Positions 49,384-62,300 of a stretch of 64,000 nt of DNA are shown piece by piece. Within the stretch, counting starts at the first letter, position 1, and each line of letters opens with the position of its first letter. Location: positions 1,063,724,744 through 1,063,788,743 of the forward strand of contig OY856412.1 of the NCBI GenBank assembly GCA_963693085.1, in the 5' to 3' direction. This DNA comes from Alisma plantago-aquatica. Lineage: Eukaryota > Streptophyta > Magnoliopsida > Alismatales > Alismataceae. Both the position numbers and the translations under genes were made by a program. The notes beneath the pieces were generated by a model that was given only the letters and a program-made list of their open reading frames with translations, was not told the origin of the DNA and ran no database searches.

Positions 49384-52300
49384 GTAAGATGATGCGAACT
49401 TTTAGATGACTATGTTTGTAATCTATAAAAAGTATGACTCTAGTTATCTAATGCATCATGTACCGTGTGTTGGGTGGCCATTTGATACTACTGGTAGTAT
49501 TGAGATGAACATCTAAGTAAATCTCATGGACATTAGTTATACATACCTTGATACCATGATTTAACCAAGTGTGTCCTCTCGTGCTGTGTATCACCTCTTG
49601 GACTACGATAGAAACTAAGTTAACTTACCACTAAGTGATATAATTTTGTCCTAAAAGTAGTGGACGTCTATGTAGGCGACAAAGGACTAGTTAGAGATGG
49701 AAATTGGGTGTATTTTAGAGACCAATACCCACCATACCCTATTGAGATTTGACCAACCCATACCCAACCCATAAAAAGAATATTAACTCATATTCTTACC
49801 CAACCCAGGGAGTTTGGGAACTTCATTGTACAATGTAACAAGAACTTGAGTCCAATATAAGTACCTAGAGATCAAGGCAACATCGATTTCAAATAGAATT
49901 TTCTAGAAAAAACTTAACCAAGGGATTGTTTGTGGTGCTATGTTACCTCTTATCAGGTCTGACACTCATGCTGAGAGTCTGGGCTAGGAAATATCCTAAT
50001 TTCAAGTTTTATAAGTTGGGGTTCCCATGATACACTTGCTTTTATTTTTACAAGCTGACAATAAATTATGCACTATACATGAAAGCATAATGTCAGAAAT
50101 GAGAAGTCTTTCTTTTAGGCTCTTGTTGGGTCTGAAATGTTTTTTGCTAAAGGTTGTCAAACTCTCTTATCCTAGTCAATATTCACATACAGAGCATTGT
50201 GTTTAGGAATATTTGGTCTATATACAATAAAGTAGTCACAACTATCTTGTTAATTTGAAAATAACAATTTCAGAGTAGGTATAATGGATTACATAAAAAG
50301 AGCAAGGATAAGTCATATTTAGATGCCTAAGTAACACATTATCAGACAAAATTTGAAGCAATACTTTGAGGGATGACTGAACAAGTATATGCATACCAAG
50401 AATATTGCATAGAAAACAGAGTTCCTATAGAAATATATAGAACTGTGCAAGATATCATTTATAATTACAATGTCTATGAGCCAATATGAGAGCATTAGGA
50501 ATCTGAATTGCGCACAGAAAATTCGGAAGCCATGACGGTTTTCCAACATTTGGTCCTCTAATATCAAACCAGCTATTGTTCATATGGATGATAGAAACGT
50601 CATTTGCATCTGAAACAGCCAGAAGACATCATTTGTTATGCTTTTAAAAGACAATAAATATCATCAAAAGATCAACATAAACAACTTAGTATGCTCATGA
50701 CTCTGACGTACCATCTCAACATTTGTGTGTATTGTTCTGTTTTTTATGATGAGAACAATATCAACCTTTTGTACAACCTGACAGCACAAAACAACATCAG
50801 CGATAACCAATTGAAAAAGTTGGAAGTAGTAAGAAGAAAAACTAGGAGGTCAAATGTCAAACTAGTAAAGTGCCAAGTAGCTATATGGTAAAATGTGAGA
50901 TTTTTTTTAATGACCTACAGTGGTGATGGTTATCCATGTGTGCTTTATTGGTAATTAAGCCCTGGTTATATCTCTTCCTTGTGGTGATGCATTTGAAACT
51001 AGATATTACAAGATATCCATAAGAGCTACATAGGCCTCTTTACACTGGTATTTATTAGTCATGCTAATGAGTATTTAATTTTACTACTTGTAATCAAAGG
51101 GGACTTCTCTTATAGTGCCAATATATTGGTCTAATTGGTTGACATGTATCTTTTTTTATATATAAAATTGACTTTGGATATGTGTTGCAATCTAAGAATA
51201 ACATGCTCACATATTTCGACCGGGATCTCATAAATATGCAGGTTTCTCATACAGAATGAATAGCTTATCAAATGGAAGAAGTTGCTAAAGCACCGGTCAT
51301 TTATGGGACAGCGATAGTGATGATCAGATGGATTACTGTCACTGGACATTTGTATTGTGCTGACCCATTTATGTAGTTCAAACATATAAAATGTTGCTTT
51401 GTTCAGCAACAGAATAATGTAATTATGTTGCTCGACATATACTGATAAATGCATGGATGTAACTTTGTGCAATGATAAACTGAATGTTATTTTGCTTTAT
51501 AATGAATTTTTAAGAAATATATTAGTTTCCCAGCATGTGAGAATGAAGCTACATTTTTACTGGTGGTTAATATCCATGTATTTAGTTAATTGGCTGTGAG
51601 CTGCAGATTCTGTTGCAATTCTACTGGAATGGTAGTTGTTATACGGGAGTCAGATTCATGTTATACACTGTTTGAGATGGACTATATTTGTTGTTGTAGG
51701 AGAGCTATTTTATTATTAAAATGGTATGTTCTACACGTTTTTGGCCAACTACTGCTATAAAAGTAGACGCAACGTCTTGTCCTACATCTGCGAAGCCCAC
51801 AGCTGTGTTCTACAGTCAGAGAATGTTCGATTATGTTGCATGTAGATTGTATATGATGCTCTACATTTCTGACTATTGAACATAAATCATTTTTTTATAG
51901 TGATAATTGACAAATATTGTTAGTGCCTATCCTTCCAACATAGCTGTACATTAGATCTTGGCATCAACAGATGAACCTCTGGTGTTCCATGCCTTCTGCA
52001 ATGGTGTATAACATCAGTTGGTTAAGAGGACAAATATATAGAGTAACATACAAAGACTAACAAATCAAATTTCGGTGTTCAAAATCAAATTTCGGTGATA
52101 TCATATTCTTTGCTCATTTCACGCAATGTTGATCACATGCATGTTGACATACTATGCCTTTGCCATAAAAGCTATTGATTGTATCCTTGATGAAAGTACA
52201 TTCATTCGACTTTGATGTATTTTAATTATGCAGGATATCTCTTCTTTAGCTTCGAACTCATTTGGCCGGTGGTTGGATGTGTCAACGTTTATGGAGAGGT

Positions 52301-52979
52301 ATTGCTACTACTATCTTTGTCTTTGTGTTTTAATTTTTAAGTAGCAGCTTGCACCCTGTTTCCATTTGTAGATTGACACAAACTCATGTGCGCTATATGT
52401 ACCTACAGATTGAGGGCATTAATGGTCATGGAGACGATACATACATGCATGAATGGTCAGAGTGAAATTATTCTACTTAGAGATGAAAAGAAACGAAGAG
52501 AAAGTTCAAGTGTCTAGAAGTTTAAAGAATTCATATCGCCGGACAAAGACTGAAGAGAAATGGGGTCAATGCATAGCTATGGAGGATAAAAGCAGGGTGG
52601 CATTGCAAGTGGGACAAGCTTGAAGATGATGTGGTCTTTCCGCCACTGAATCACCTATGTACTTGGTACTTTTGTTGCTGCTTGCAAAACATGATTCGGT
52701 AGTCCTGTGATGGCCCAATCATAAGAGCTATTTGGATGGTTGAGATGTTTCTTCAGCCAGAAGTCCTCTTAGGATTATATGTCAAATTACAGTTTTATAG
52801 ACACTGACCATGTACAAACTTATGTCTTTATTCAGAATATAAAAAAAACAATATTAAGCTTTGTACAGAAGAAAATATGAGGTGGATGACATGATTCTGG
52901 ATTTTTATTCGATCAATGTGGTGCACATATATAAATGAGTTCTCAGCCTAATTTCTCCAAATGCACAGTCCGAACTTTC
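49384..52979 (+). other. Introns or unresolved sequence of the second CACTA element
   Basis: No clear coding region. It holds a possible foreign exon trace on the minus strand (50495-50609). A TTTTTTTATAGTG end near 51891-51903 looks like a small CACTA-type terminus but has no clear partner. TACCCAACCCA-like words lie near 49690-49810. Confidence 0.3.
50495..50609 (-). other. Possible captured exon fragment, identity unknown
   Basis: On the minus strand, CTGTTTCAG followed by an open stretch reads NDVSIIHMNNSWFDIRGPN and then GKPSWLPNFLC. Its composition is protein-like, unlike the surrounding AT-rich sequence. A good acceptor is present but no clear donor follows. I do not recognise the family. 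It could be a host gene piece picked up by the transposon, or chance. Confidence 0.3.
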
Positions 52980-53437
52980 TAAAGTCTTTACCCAACTAAT
53001 ATTGAATCTAAAATAATGATACGTTAATTTCCCGGCATCTTGGAAATGTCGGGCATGTTTCTTTGAGGCAACTTTGTAATGCCGTTCATGCTATTTATCG
53101 GCGTGTACGTAATGCCGGGTGTAGCATTATTTTGAGGCAATTTGAAAATGCTGAGAATCTGGTAGCGGCACGTCTATAAACGACATCTTTCCGACATATT
53201 AGAATGTCGGGTTTGGCATCATTTTCCGACGATAACCATTTATCTGCGGCATGGACATAATGCCGATTTTGATACTATTTACGACAATTCTTAATATGCC
53301 GTGAAACTTTTCGCGGCACGCTTTTCAACAACATTTTTCTGGCATATTGAAAAATGTCAAATTGATACAATACCGGCATAGTTATGCAGTTTTTACAGCA
53401 TGTCATTATGCCGGAAAATCTAATATTTGTTGTAGTG
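52980..53437 (+). repeat. CACTA subterminal repeat array and terminus
   Basis: Some fifteen CGGCA/TGCCG/TGTCGG motifs in about 450 bases, with alternating orientation (for example CGGCATCTTGGAAATGTCGG, then ATGCCG, CGGCACG, ATGTCGG). They end with ATGCCGGAAAATCTAATATT and TGTTGTAGTG. Such arrays are binding sites for the TNPA-like protein in studied elements. Confidence 0.75.
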
Positions 53438-53459
53438 ACACTCGAGCGTATTTTAGTCT

Positions 53460-53461
53460 GA

Positions 53462-53497
<36 letters not shown>

Positions 53498-53500
53498 TAT
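53460..53500. repeat. Compound microsatellite (TC)n(TA)n
   Basis: CTCTCTCTCTCT runs directly into TATATATATATATATA, 23 bases outside the CACTA terminus. Confidence 0.95.
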
Positions 53501-54999
53501 TTTGGTTGGTTTGCGATATATAGAGCAGTGTGGTAAGGCACTCCTCTCGTTCCGTATCGCCATTGGGGCCATCCACAACTTCCGTTGGTTAGATTCAAGC
53601 TTGTGTGACGTGTAAACAAACATATGCTTATAAGATTTTTTATTTCTTTGAAGGATGCGTAAAGGATAAAGATATTGTAGCCTCGTCTACAACTATGGGT
53701 CTAAATCTTCTGTACATATCCTTTGTCTCCACCTCATTACATATGATCTTTTGACTTGTGAGCCCCACAGTGAGGTACGTGGATAGGATGTGTTGGACGC
53801 ATTGTCCCATGCATAGAAGATTTTAACACCTAGAACTACAAGTACCCGTCGTCTATTCATGAAAGATAAAAAGACAAACTATTCTATTAAGGAACCGCTC
53901 CTCACTGCACGGGATCTAGACGCTACCGAATCTATAAATGGAATCTCTAAAAGGAGAGAAGAGACCAGCTAATTGCTTTTAATAGCGTTATTAGTGTTAT
54001 TGTTAGAGTAATAGTTGAACGGCAGTAAAGTCTAATGTTAGTTTCAGACCAGACAATGAGTTTGAAATCAGCTCTTTATTTGTGACAGTGTTATTAATGC
54101 TAATTGTTAAAGAAATAGTTAAATGGCAGCTAAGCCTTCTGTTCGAAACCCAATAGGATAGCCGAGGGTGTGGATATCAATCAACAACGATAGGTCTTGT
54201 GTCACATTTTGTGGTGAGATTGTACACCCCTCTCTCCAAGTCACACCAAAATATAAGTAGCTCATCACGTACAAGAGTACTCTCACAAAAAGTGCCATCT
54301 GTATCAGTTGTCTGTTGGCTTGTCATCAAGATGCGGAGCATCTCTTGCCACACCAATTGATCTACATATTTCACAGTCGGTTGTCAGCCCAGCAGCCCAG
54401 CATCAAAGGCTGCCGTCACTTTATGGTTTTAAGGACAATTATCTTTATCAGCTTACTATAAAGTCTCACTCTCGTAGGAGTATTATTTCTCTGATTTTGT
54501 CACGATTTATCTTGACACTTGGGTATTATGATTTCGATCGTGTATCATTCTAGTAGGTAGACCTTTTTTTTTCCATCGATGGACGAATTCTATTTTCATC
54601 CTTTTGAATAAGGTAGAGAAAAAACTACCGGCTTGGTCATATCGTAACTTATAACAATAACATTGGTATTCTTATTATTAAACTAGATGGAAACAACTGT
54701 CATTGATGTATGAATTGTATATCCACAAATTTAAAATGTAGGGATAGCCTCAACACATTGAGAAACTACTTGAACATAGTGCTCAACTGTCGTCACATTA
54801 ACAGTCATGTCAAGAGTGTGCACTGGAGTATCATGAAGCCCAACATTTCGTTTAAGTTGCTAAAGATATCATGGAGACGGTTAAGTGTTGATATATATAT
54901 CAAACGTGTTTTAAATATGATAGTTGTGTCTAGATTAGTTCAAACCACATGTATACATGTATGTAGTAGTCATGGTCGTCTCCCAGAGGAAGTTCCATT
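53501..54999. other. Unassigned flank; short diverged duplication at 54000-54165
   Basis: Two related stretches, TGTTAGAGTAATAGTTGAAC (about 54000) and TGTTAAAGAAATAGTTAAAT (about 54105), continue into GTTTCAGACC and GTTCGAAACC respectively. The second resembles a polymerase III B-box, so an old SINE tail is possible. Nothing else is recognised. Confidence 0.3.
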
Positions 55000-57644
55000 A
55001 TTACACCTCATTCAGAGCTTAACCATGTCCAAAGGTCATTAAGACCATCATATTATTTCCTGAAAGATCATAATATCTTTGCATGCCTTACAACAAGGCT
55101 CAATAACATTACTTACATATAATACACTTGATCAACACAATATTGCATTCATGAGCTAGGAGATATTCATAAACAATCATAGCAGGATTATATTAACATT
55201 AATAACATTCCTTTATTGCATCAACATGCAAGGAATCTAGATATGATTAACCCTAATCATATTCATAATGTACATGTTTAGCATAAGAAAGTATCAACCA
55301 TGTGGCTATGATAACCATCAATTAACACATTAAGATTATGATCATATTAAGAAGGTTATTCCACCATCATTCCATCATAAAAAAATGTTAAACATGCATA
55401 CTCATCTTTATCTATTTGCATTAGAGTTATATTAAATTTAGGTATAACAAGCTATACCTCATTAGGCTTACATATAAACACAATATGGCTATCATCCCAT
55501 TTATTCATGTGAGTGAATAGGTAAGAATACATTGTTAAGGGTAACCCTCCATTTGTTCCATCATCATTCAACCCATATCACCATACCACAATGTCACCCA
55601 GAACCATAGGAAGTTTAAAAGGTAAGAGAATTGGTTGTTTACATAAGTAAACACCTTAGATAAACCACCTATGAAGTCGTTGATTTGTTCTCTATAAAGA
55701 GTCACCATCTAATCCTAGACATCCCTTGATTAACAACACAAAAAGTTCCATTGAGAGTAGGGTAAAATCTACAATCGACTGTTCATTTAAAACAAATCAT
55801 CCATTATCAACAAGTAAGTTTATTAAGTTGATCATATAAAGGAAACCATCTAAATCACATCATTAGGACCAACATATTACATTATCCATCATTCCACATT
55901 ATTGGATGAATAAACATTAAATCTTGACCATTGGGTCAAGTTCATATATTAAAACCTTCAATTACAATATAGGTCCGACCATTGCATCAAGTGACCCAAG
56001 AAACCATTGGTCTAAGGCTTAATTGATGCTACAACTACAATGATTAACTCATCATAGGTTGTAGATACCTGATCCACCATCATTAGTGAACATTAAGTCA
56101 CCATAGGTTGTTAGATCAACACTATATTCATTAATCAACATCAAATATTAAGCTAATGTCATCATTGATTGATAACATCAGTAGGGTACTTAATGGTTGA
56201 TCATTAAACTTCTAATTGATCCAAAACCTGACTTAAGGGGGTGACCATAGGTTATCACCATCATCTGACTCCTTTGATCTCAACCATCAGTTGTCATGAA
56301 AACAACACCATAGGGTTTTTGCAATGGTACCATCATTGGGTCATGGGTTTATAGAAGAAATCACCTTAAAACCTTAAAATTGACCATTGGTGGATAGGTG
56401 CTTAGCACCATAGATTGTCAAGCCAATCTAATCCAAGTCATATTATACCTTAGGAATAATGTACACATGATCACATGTTCATCTAGAACTGAAATCAGAA
56501 TAGGGAACATTATAAAAATCGAAATCCAAGTCAAGCATAGCTTTTTAGTGCAATGGTACACCATTTTCAAGCAAGAACATGAGCTAGAAAGCTTATGGTA
56601 AGCAATAAACGTGGAGCAAGTTATAAAACTTGCCTCTAATGAGAAGTTGAAACCCCACACAGAATAAAACTCAAGCTGGTAGGGTAGAAAATCTAAGAAT
56701 AAGCTATGAACTCCTCCATCTAGAACCTTTCTTCATTAAATGAGCAAACCCTAAGCATAAGGAGCAAGAAAGGTAGTGTTTTAGAGTATTAGAGAAATTT
56801 CTACCTTAGAACAGCAAGGTTCCGACCTGGAGAAAGGTAGGAGGAAGGATAAAAAATAAATAAATGGAGTAAAGAAGGAAATTCTTACTCTTTTAGGTCA
56901 AGAACACTAGAAGGAAGCTTTTAAACCCTAAAAGGAAGTCAATTGCAACCCTAGATCCTTTTTCCAAGAAGGTCCCCACTTTCTTCTTCCTTGGGTAGGA
57001 AAATTCGCAGCAACATATAGGGAGAAAGAGGTTGGGAGAAGGAGGGAAGTGGAGGAGAGAAAATGGCTCTTTTTGGTGCTTGGGGATAAGTATATGAAAC
57101 TTTAAGATAAAGAACAAGAAAAAGTTGAAGTTCTAGTATTTATCCAAGTGTCCATGGCCTTAATTTATGAAGAATATACAAGCACACACACAAGCAGATC
57201 CCCCACCATCTATATATACCTACTTAACTTTCTTTTGTCCAATTTCCCAGCCAATCAAATAATTCATTAGTTGATAGCTACTAAAGGTAGCTCATTCATG
57301 AAGGGGTAAACCCTAAAATACCCTTGGAGAAAACACCTTCAAACCAAGGTTTAAATAGGTGACCCAAGTCTCAAAAAGTTCAAGAATTATGATAGAGTAT
57401 CCAGGAAACATAATTCAAGTGATAAATTGCAAAGAAAACCTCTCAATTGGGTAAATGGCAGAAAAGTCCAAAATGTGCATAAAATTGCATAATTTGCTCA
57501 AACAGTGTCCAAATTGGACCAAATTTGAAACTTAAGCTTGTCTTATGATTTAAAATCATATCGAAAGGTTATGTTAGGGTTATAAGAATTTAATTATGAT
57601 AATTAAGCTTATTAAACTAATTAAGCAAGTTTAGAGGCCTGACA
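55000..57644 (-). mobile_element. Gypsy LTR, minus strand; left end uncertain
   Basis: On the minus strand it starts TGTCAGGCCTC at 57644, right after an integrase tail. A TATA box (GGTATATATAGATGG) lies near 57209-57223. ATCA-rich sequence typical of the LTRs here continues down to about 55000. The 3' boundary was not found; TGTCCAAAGG at about 55025 is one weak candidate. Confidence 0.5.
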
Positions 57645-57645
57645 A

Positions 57646-58065
57646 CTATAAACCCCTAATAGAGATTTCGCCGCCAAAATCCAAGGTAAACAAATATGGG
57701 TACTTCCTTTGCACCTCATCCTATTAACTTCACATGGTTACTTGCATATCATGGTGATGACACATCATTCATACATATCTCATCTTGGGTCAACACAAAA
57801 ATCCCCACATAAGAAGACATTTGTAAACATGGAACATACAAACTTGTTGTGCCACCTATACAAATCTAATAGTAACTTTCAACTTTGGGACTCAATTGTC
57901 ATCTTGAACTATTCTATATGTTGTATCACGCATCACTCGGAGGCCACACTCACTGGATCTTACCAATCATAGAACATCAGGTATCTATTATCATATGCAA
58001 CTTTACAAGGTTTCATCTCTATGCTCCTTCAATGGTTGGTGTAATCAACAACTCAATCAACCATG
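57646..58065 (-). pseudogene. Degenerate end of Ty3/gypsy integrase
   Basis: The minus-strand frame ending VQRKYPYLFTLDFGGEISIR, followed by a stop at 57646, fits the tail of chromovirus integrases (a YPxLF block, then acidic residues) and touches the LTR start at 57644. Upstream sequence toward 58065 has many stops. It ends where another LTR-like end begins (TGTCAGCACCCCC, 58066). Confidence 0.6.
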
Positions 58066-59331
58066 TCAGCACCCCCTAGTTTTCAAGAACTTATGAGAAA
58101 TATGTTTTTAGAGGATTCTACAATCATCTCAGTGGTGGACTGACCATCTATTTGTTTGAAGAATCATACACTTGTATATAACTGTTAACAAATATAACTT
58201 CTTGATTGACCTTGTTAGGGGTGGAGCAATGACATTGTCTTCATTTTATCAAGATTCACATAACATACTTAACAGAGGTATCATAACTCCTAGAGGATAC
58301 TCTAGTCAACCCCCAACTCACTCTTGTTCAACTTGTCTCATAGATATTGCTGCTTCGGCAACCCTAAGGTTTTTGAAGAAATATTGATCATATTTTTACC
58401 ATATTTGAAATACTTTGGCATGTCTTCATTAAAAGCTTGCTACAACTTGTAAGACATTACTTGAACACTCTGTTCCTCCTATTCATAAATTCTATTGGTA
58501 CATTGGTTAGTCTAAAGGACATAACTCTAAACTCATTATGGTCATGTGAATTATGTCACACGTTGTCGATCCCCACTCTTTTGATCAACATAAATACCAA
58601 CCATTAGAGATAGTCCCTAAACCTGAACCCAGATTATTAAATAAACTAATGAATTCTCGAAAAAGGCAAATAAACAATATATGAAAAACACAGATAATTT
58701 TTTTTCCTTTCCTTTCTTCACAAATTCATAAATCAATGTCACATCAAGGACATCACATTTTGATATCACAGATCTTATTCAACTCTATTAAAACCATAAT
58801 CAAATCTTGTTCTCATATGCAGTTCAGTTTACATTAGATACATGTACATTGATGAAAAAACTTAGTCTACAAACCATCCCAGGAAAGAGAGAGTATATGG
58901 ACATTCTAATCTATCTAGATATGCTATTTATTTCTTCTTTGTCACGATCTCTCTGCTGGATACCATTATACCTAAAAACGTTTGAAACAACTTCATGAGA
59001 CTCATATAGAGCCCTAATGATTGGATACCTCCCACTCAAGCTAGGTACATGCATCAGCATCAGATTAAGTATAATAAACTTAACAAAAACATGTAGATGT
59101 TGAAAAGTGTAGCAGATAGTTCTATAATGAGTCAAATCTAGCTTATAATGGTAATATAATCCAACAGATACGGTAATCACTTAAACCAATTTTAACTTTG
59201 AAATAACTTTTTAGAGCATGTCTATGAAAAAATCAATAGTAACTTCTTAGTTCAAATTAAGAACCATGCCGCATGAGAAATAAGTCAAGTTCTAAGCATT
59301 TTGAATCAATACATAACAATAACATAAACTT
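58066..59331 (-). mobile_element. LTR-like fragment, minus strand
   Basis: The plus-strand wording TGTCAGCACCCCCTAG at 58066 resembles the reversed 3' end of a gypsy LTR. No coding content is seen. The right limit is set only by the next LTR at 59332. Confidence 0.35.
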
Positions 59332-62300
59332 TGTGACACTCCACCAGCCAGACCGGGAACACATCCTGCAGTCCTGAAGGTAAAGTACACATAATACATA
59401 TCTACCAAACAATACTATCAAATAGCAAGCAATCCAACTCATATTCAGAATGGATATGAATACCATCATTTATAACTTGTCAACAAGACATATCATAATA
59501 TGAAATAGAAAATGTCCATATCAACATGATTACTTCCCTCAACAAGAAGCATAATCAATGATAACAAATCATCAAGTAGTAGTACAAGGAATATAACAAC
59601 CATTCAAATCATGTTCTACAAAGCTTCTCATCTTTTATTCATTTGCCCTAAAACTACTTGGCTTGTACCTCACCAAGTAGAAGTCACCACAACCCTGGCC
59701 ACCTCAGTGTTGCCTAAAGAGGCTCACACTCTCATCTCAGGTACACGAGATAGGAACCAGCAAAATAGTATATCACATATTACAATATTCCACACATTTT
59801 TCATTTCACATTTCACATATTTCATTTCATCAGAGTCTATTACATCTAGACATTGACTTTTACAGTAAGGATTTAGGGCCAAACCCACTCTAGATGACTC
59901 ACTCCTAAATCCTGATGGTCTAACCTTTAAGGTCTCAATCCACACTCTGAAAATCCTTCTTATAATTCATCGATTACTACAAGGAGATCTGTTCTGTTTC
60001 CCCAATGTGGTCCTCAGGGGAAACTCACGGTGTTCAAGGCACCTAACTAGATGTTCCATCATTTCACTTATTATTAATCTTATTTACTCATCTTAAAAGA
60101 ATTCAAATCATCATATATCATATTTGTGTATTCTCGCATAACTAGAATAACATGAAACAGATTAAGTTTATCAGTAAGGACAATGATCAAAGCAAGAAGC
60201 ACAATAAATGTATATACTGCAACACATATGATTATTTCTATCTTCTACATCATCTCATAGCAATCATCAACAGTGGGTATTCAGTCCGAGACATAATCTT
60301 ATTGTCCATCATTTACCCCATCAAGAATTTATCATCATTAGTGGGCTTTAAGCCCTTGACATAATCTCATTATGCAACATTTACCCTTATTAGGGTTTCT
60401 CAATGTAAGTAGTGTATATTAAATTCGATTTCAACATAAATCATATCAGTTCATCGTATATCATAGTTCTAAACAAATATTAGCAGAGACATTAGAAATA
60501 GAAACAATAAAAGCATATAGATGTCATGTATCATTCCTCATACTCAGAATAGATTTATCATACGACATATGCTTGTTCAATCCAATCTGAATAGATGCCA
60601 ATAAATTTCATGCATATACATGCATAACAGACTTAGTTCTCTTCTTCTTTTATTTCACATTCTTCATATGGGGTTACTAATCAAAACATGTTGATTATCA
60701 TTTGAATTCCTTCAAAATATTTCATTCTCATAGTACAAGTATTCTATCAAACAATCACAATACAAGAATACATTTTTGTAAATCTATTCAAATGTTTGAA
60801 CCTCATCTTTTAATTGAATTAAACTACAATTATGTACATTCCTTAATCCCTCATTTGAGATTGTTATTCATTATCACCATCTAGTTCAACATTTTAGTGT
60901 TAGAGTTTGTTTCTTAAATTCGACTACTAATTCTCATCTTTTTCCTTCAATTCCTATTCATTAATCTCAACTTCTCTCATGTCATGTTCATTAAATTACT
61001 GTAACCAATCTTTTTTAATTCACTTGATATACAATACTTCTCTTTTTTATTGATATCCATCAAAGTATAGTTCTAGTATGTTTCATTGAATTTGGATTAA
61101 GCCACATGTAATTAAAACAAAGGATTAAATACTTCATCATAATAACTTCATTAGTTTCATCTTTAGCTTGTCGTCACGATCAATACTTTTTTTTCTTCAT
61201 AACATTTCTTATATTTAGATAAGTGTACCATGTCATTGACTTCTAATGTCATTCCCATAATCAACAATGATCATTCTTTATTATACTAAAACAAATGCAT
61301 TAGACTTGGATGATATTAGTAAGACTCATCATATTCAATTGAAGTATTAATACTTTCAACTTCAGCATTTGATCACATTTACAACATCATATACAAGTTC
61401 TAGCTTTATCACTCATAATCGTCTTAATAATAAACTTTTAGGGTTTTCAAGAATCCATCCTTAATTCAAGATATCATAAGAATCATATCATTGAGTAACC
61501 CAATCATGACTCAAGGGTTCATTAGGGTTATTCACAAACATGGAAACTGTAGTTTCCATTTTTACACACTTCATTCATCAATCATAAGTATACTTTGATT
61601 AATTGACTCATTTGATTCACTTCCTCAACACAAATCCTAATCAGGATATGTGGTCATTCAATTCCATTAACATTCCACAATACACTTTTATAATACAATC
61701 TAGTACAATTCAAATATGAATTTATATTTGTTAATTCAATTCCAAGCATATCAGCCATTGGGCTGATTTTTAGGCAAAATTCACATGAAATAGAATTTTC
61801 ATCTATCCGTAGGATTCTACATAGATCCTCAATCAATATATCAGGAACTAATCAAGTTCTAATTAATGAGAAATAATTAAAATTAGTAGAAGTTGATCCC
61901 CTAATATCTTTCCCAAATGAAATCCAATCACATACATATACAAATAAGGTTTCTGATTGTTTTAATCGGATAGAGTTAGGCTTTCAACATGAATACAAAG
62001 CTTAGGAGAGAGAAAAACACTCACCTCAGGTACCAAGCACCATAAAAATGTAGGTCAACCTCTAAAGTTTTGGAAACCCAATCAAACTCTAGCAAATGAA
62101 ACGAATTCTTTCTCCTCTCAACTCGGAAACCCTAGAAATGGGGATTAGAAGAGAAAGAGTGAGAAAAGGGGGATATTTAATGTGATTTCGAATCAAATCA
62201 GAGAAGGGACAAAATCTTGACATGTGAGAGAAGATTCACCATGAAATTTTATACAAAGAAGCTAAACATACTTGATATCATCATATCTTGGATAGAGAAA

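Larger units (their letters stand above)
46660..53437 (+). mobile_element. Second CACTA element, right part, plus strand
   Basis: The right terminus TTGTTGTAGTG ends at 53437, next to a dense array of CGGCAT/ATGCCG subterminal motifs (52980-53437). Inside are a tandem exon array (46660-48500) and a Transposase_24-like gene (48559-49383). The TNP2 gene and left terminus are missing, so it is a partial copy or its left side is displaced. It is in opposite orientation to the element at 1-12669 and distinct from it. Confidence 0.7.

Noticed and set aside
51891..51903. TTTTTTTATAGTG as the end of a small CACTA-type element
   Set aside because: The best left partner (CTGCTATAAAAG near 51749) is a poor match and no target duplication is seen.
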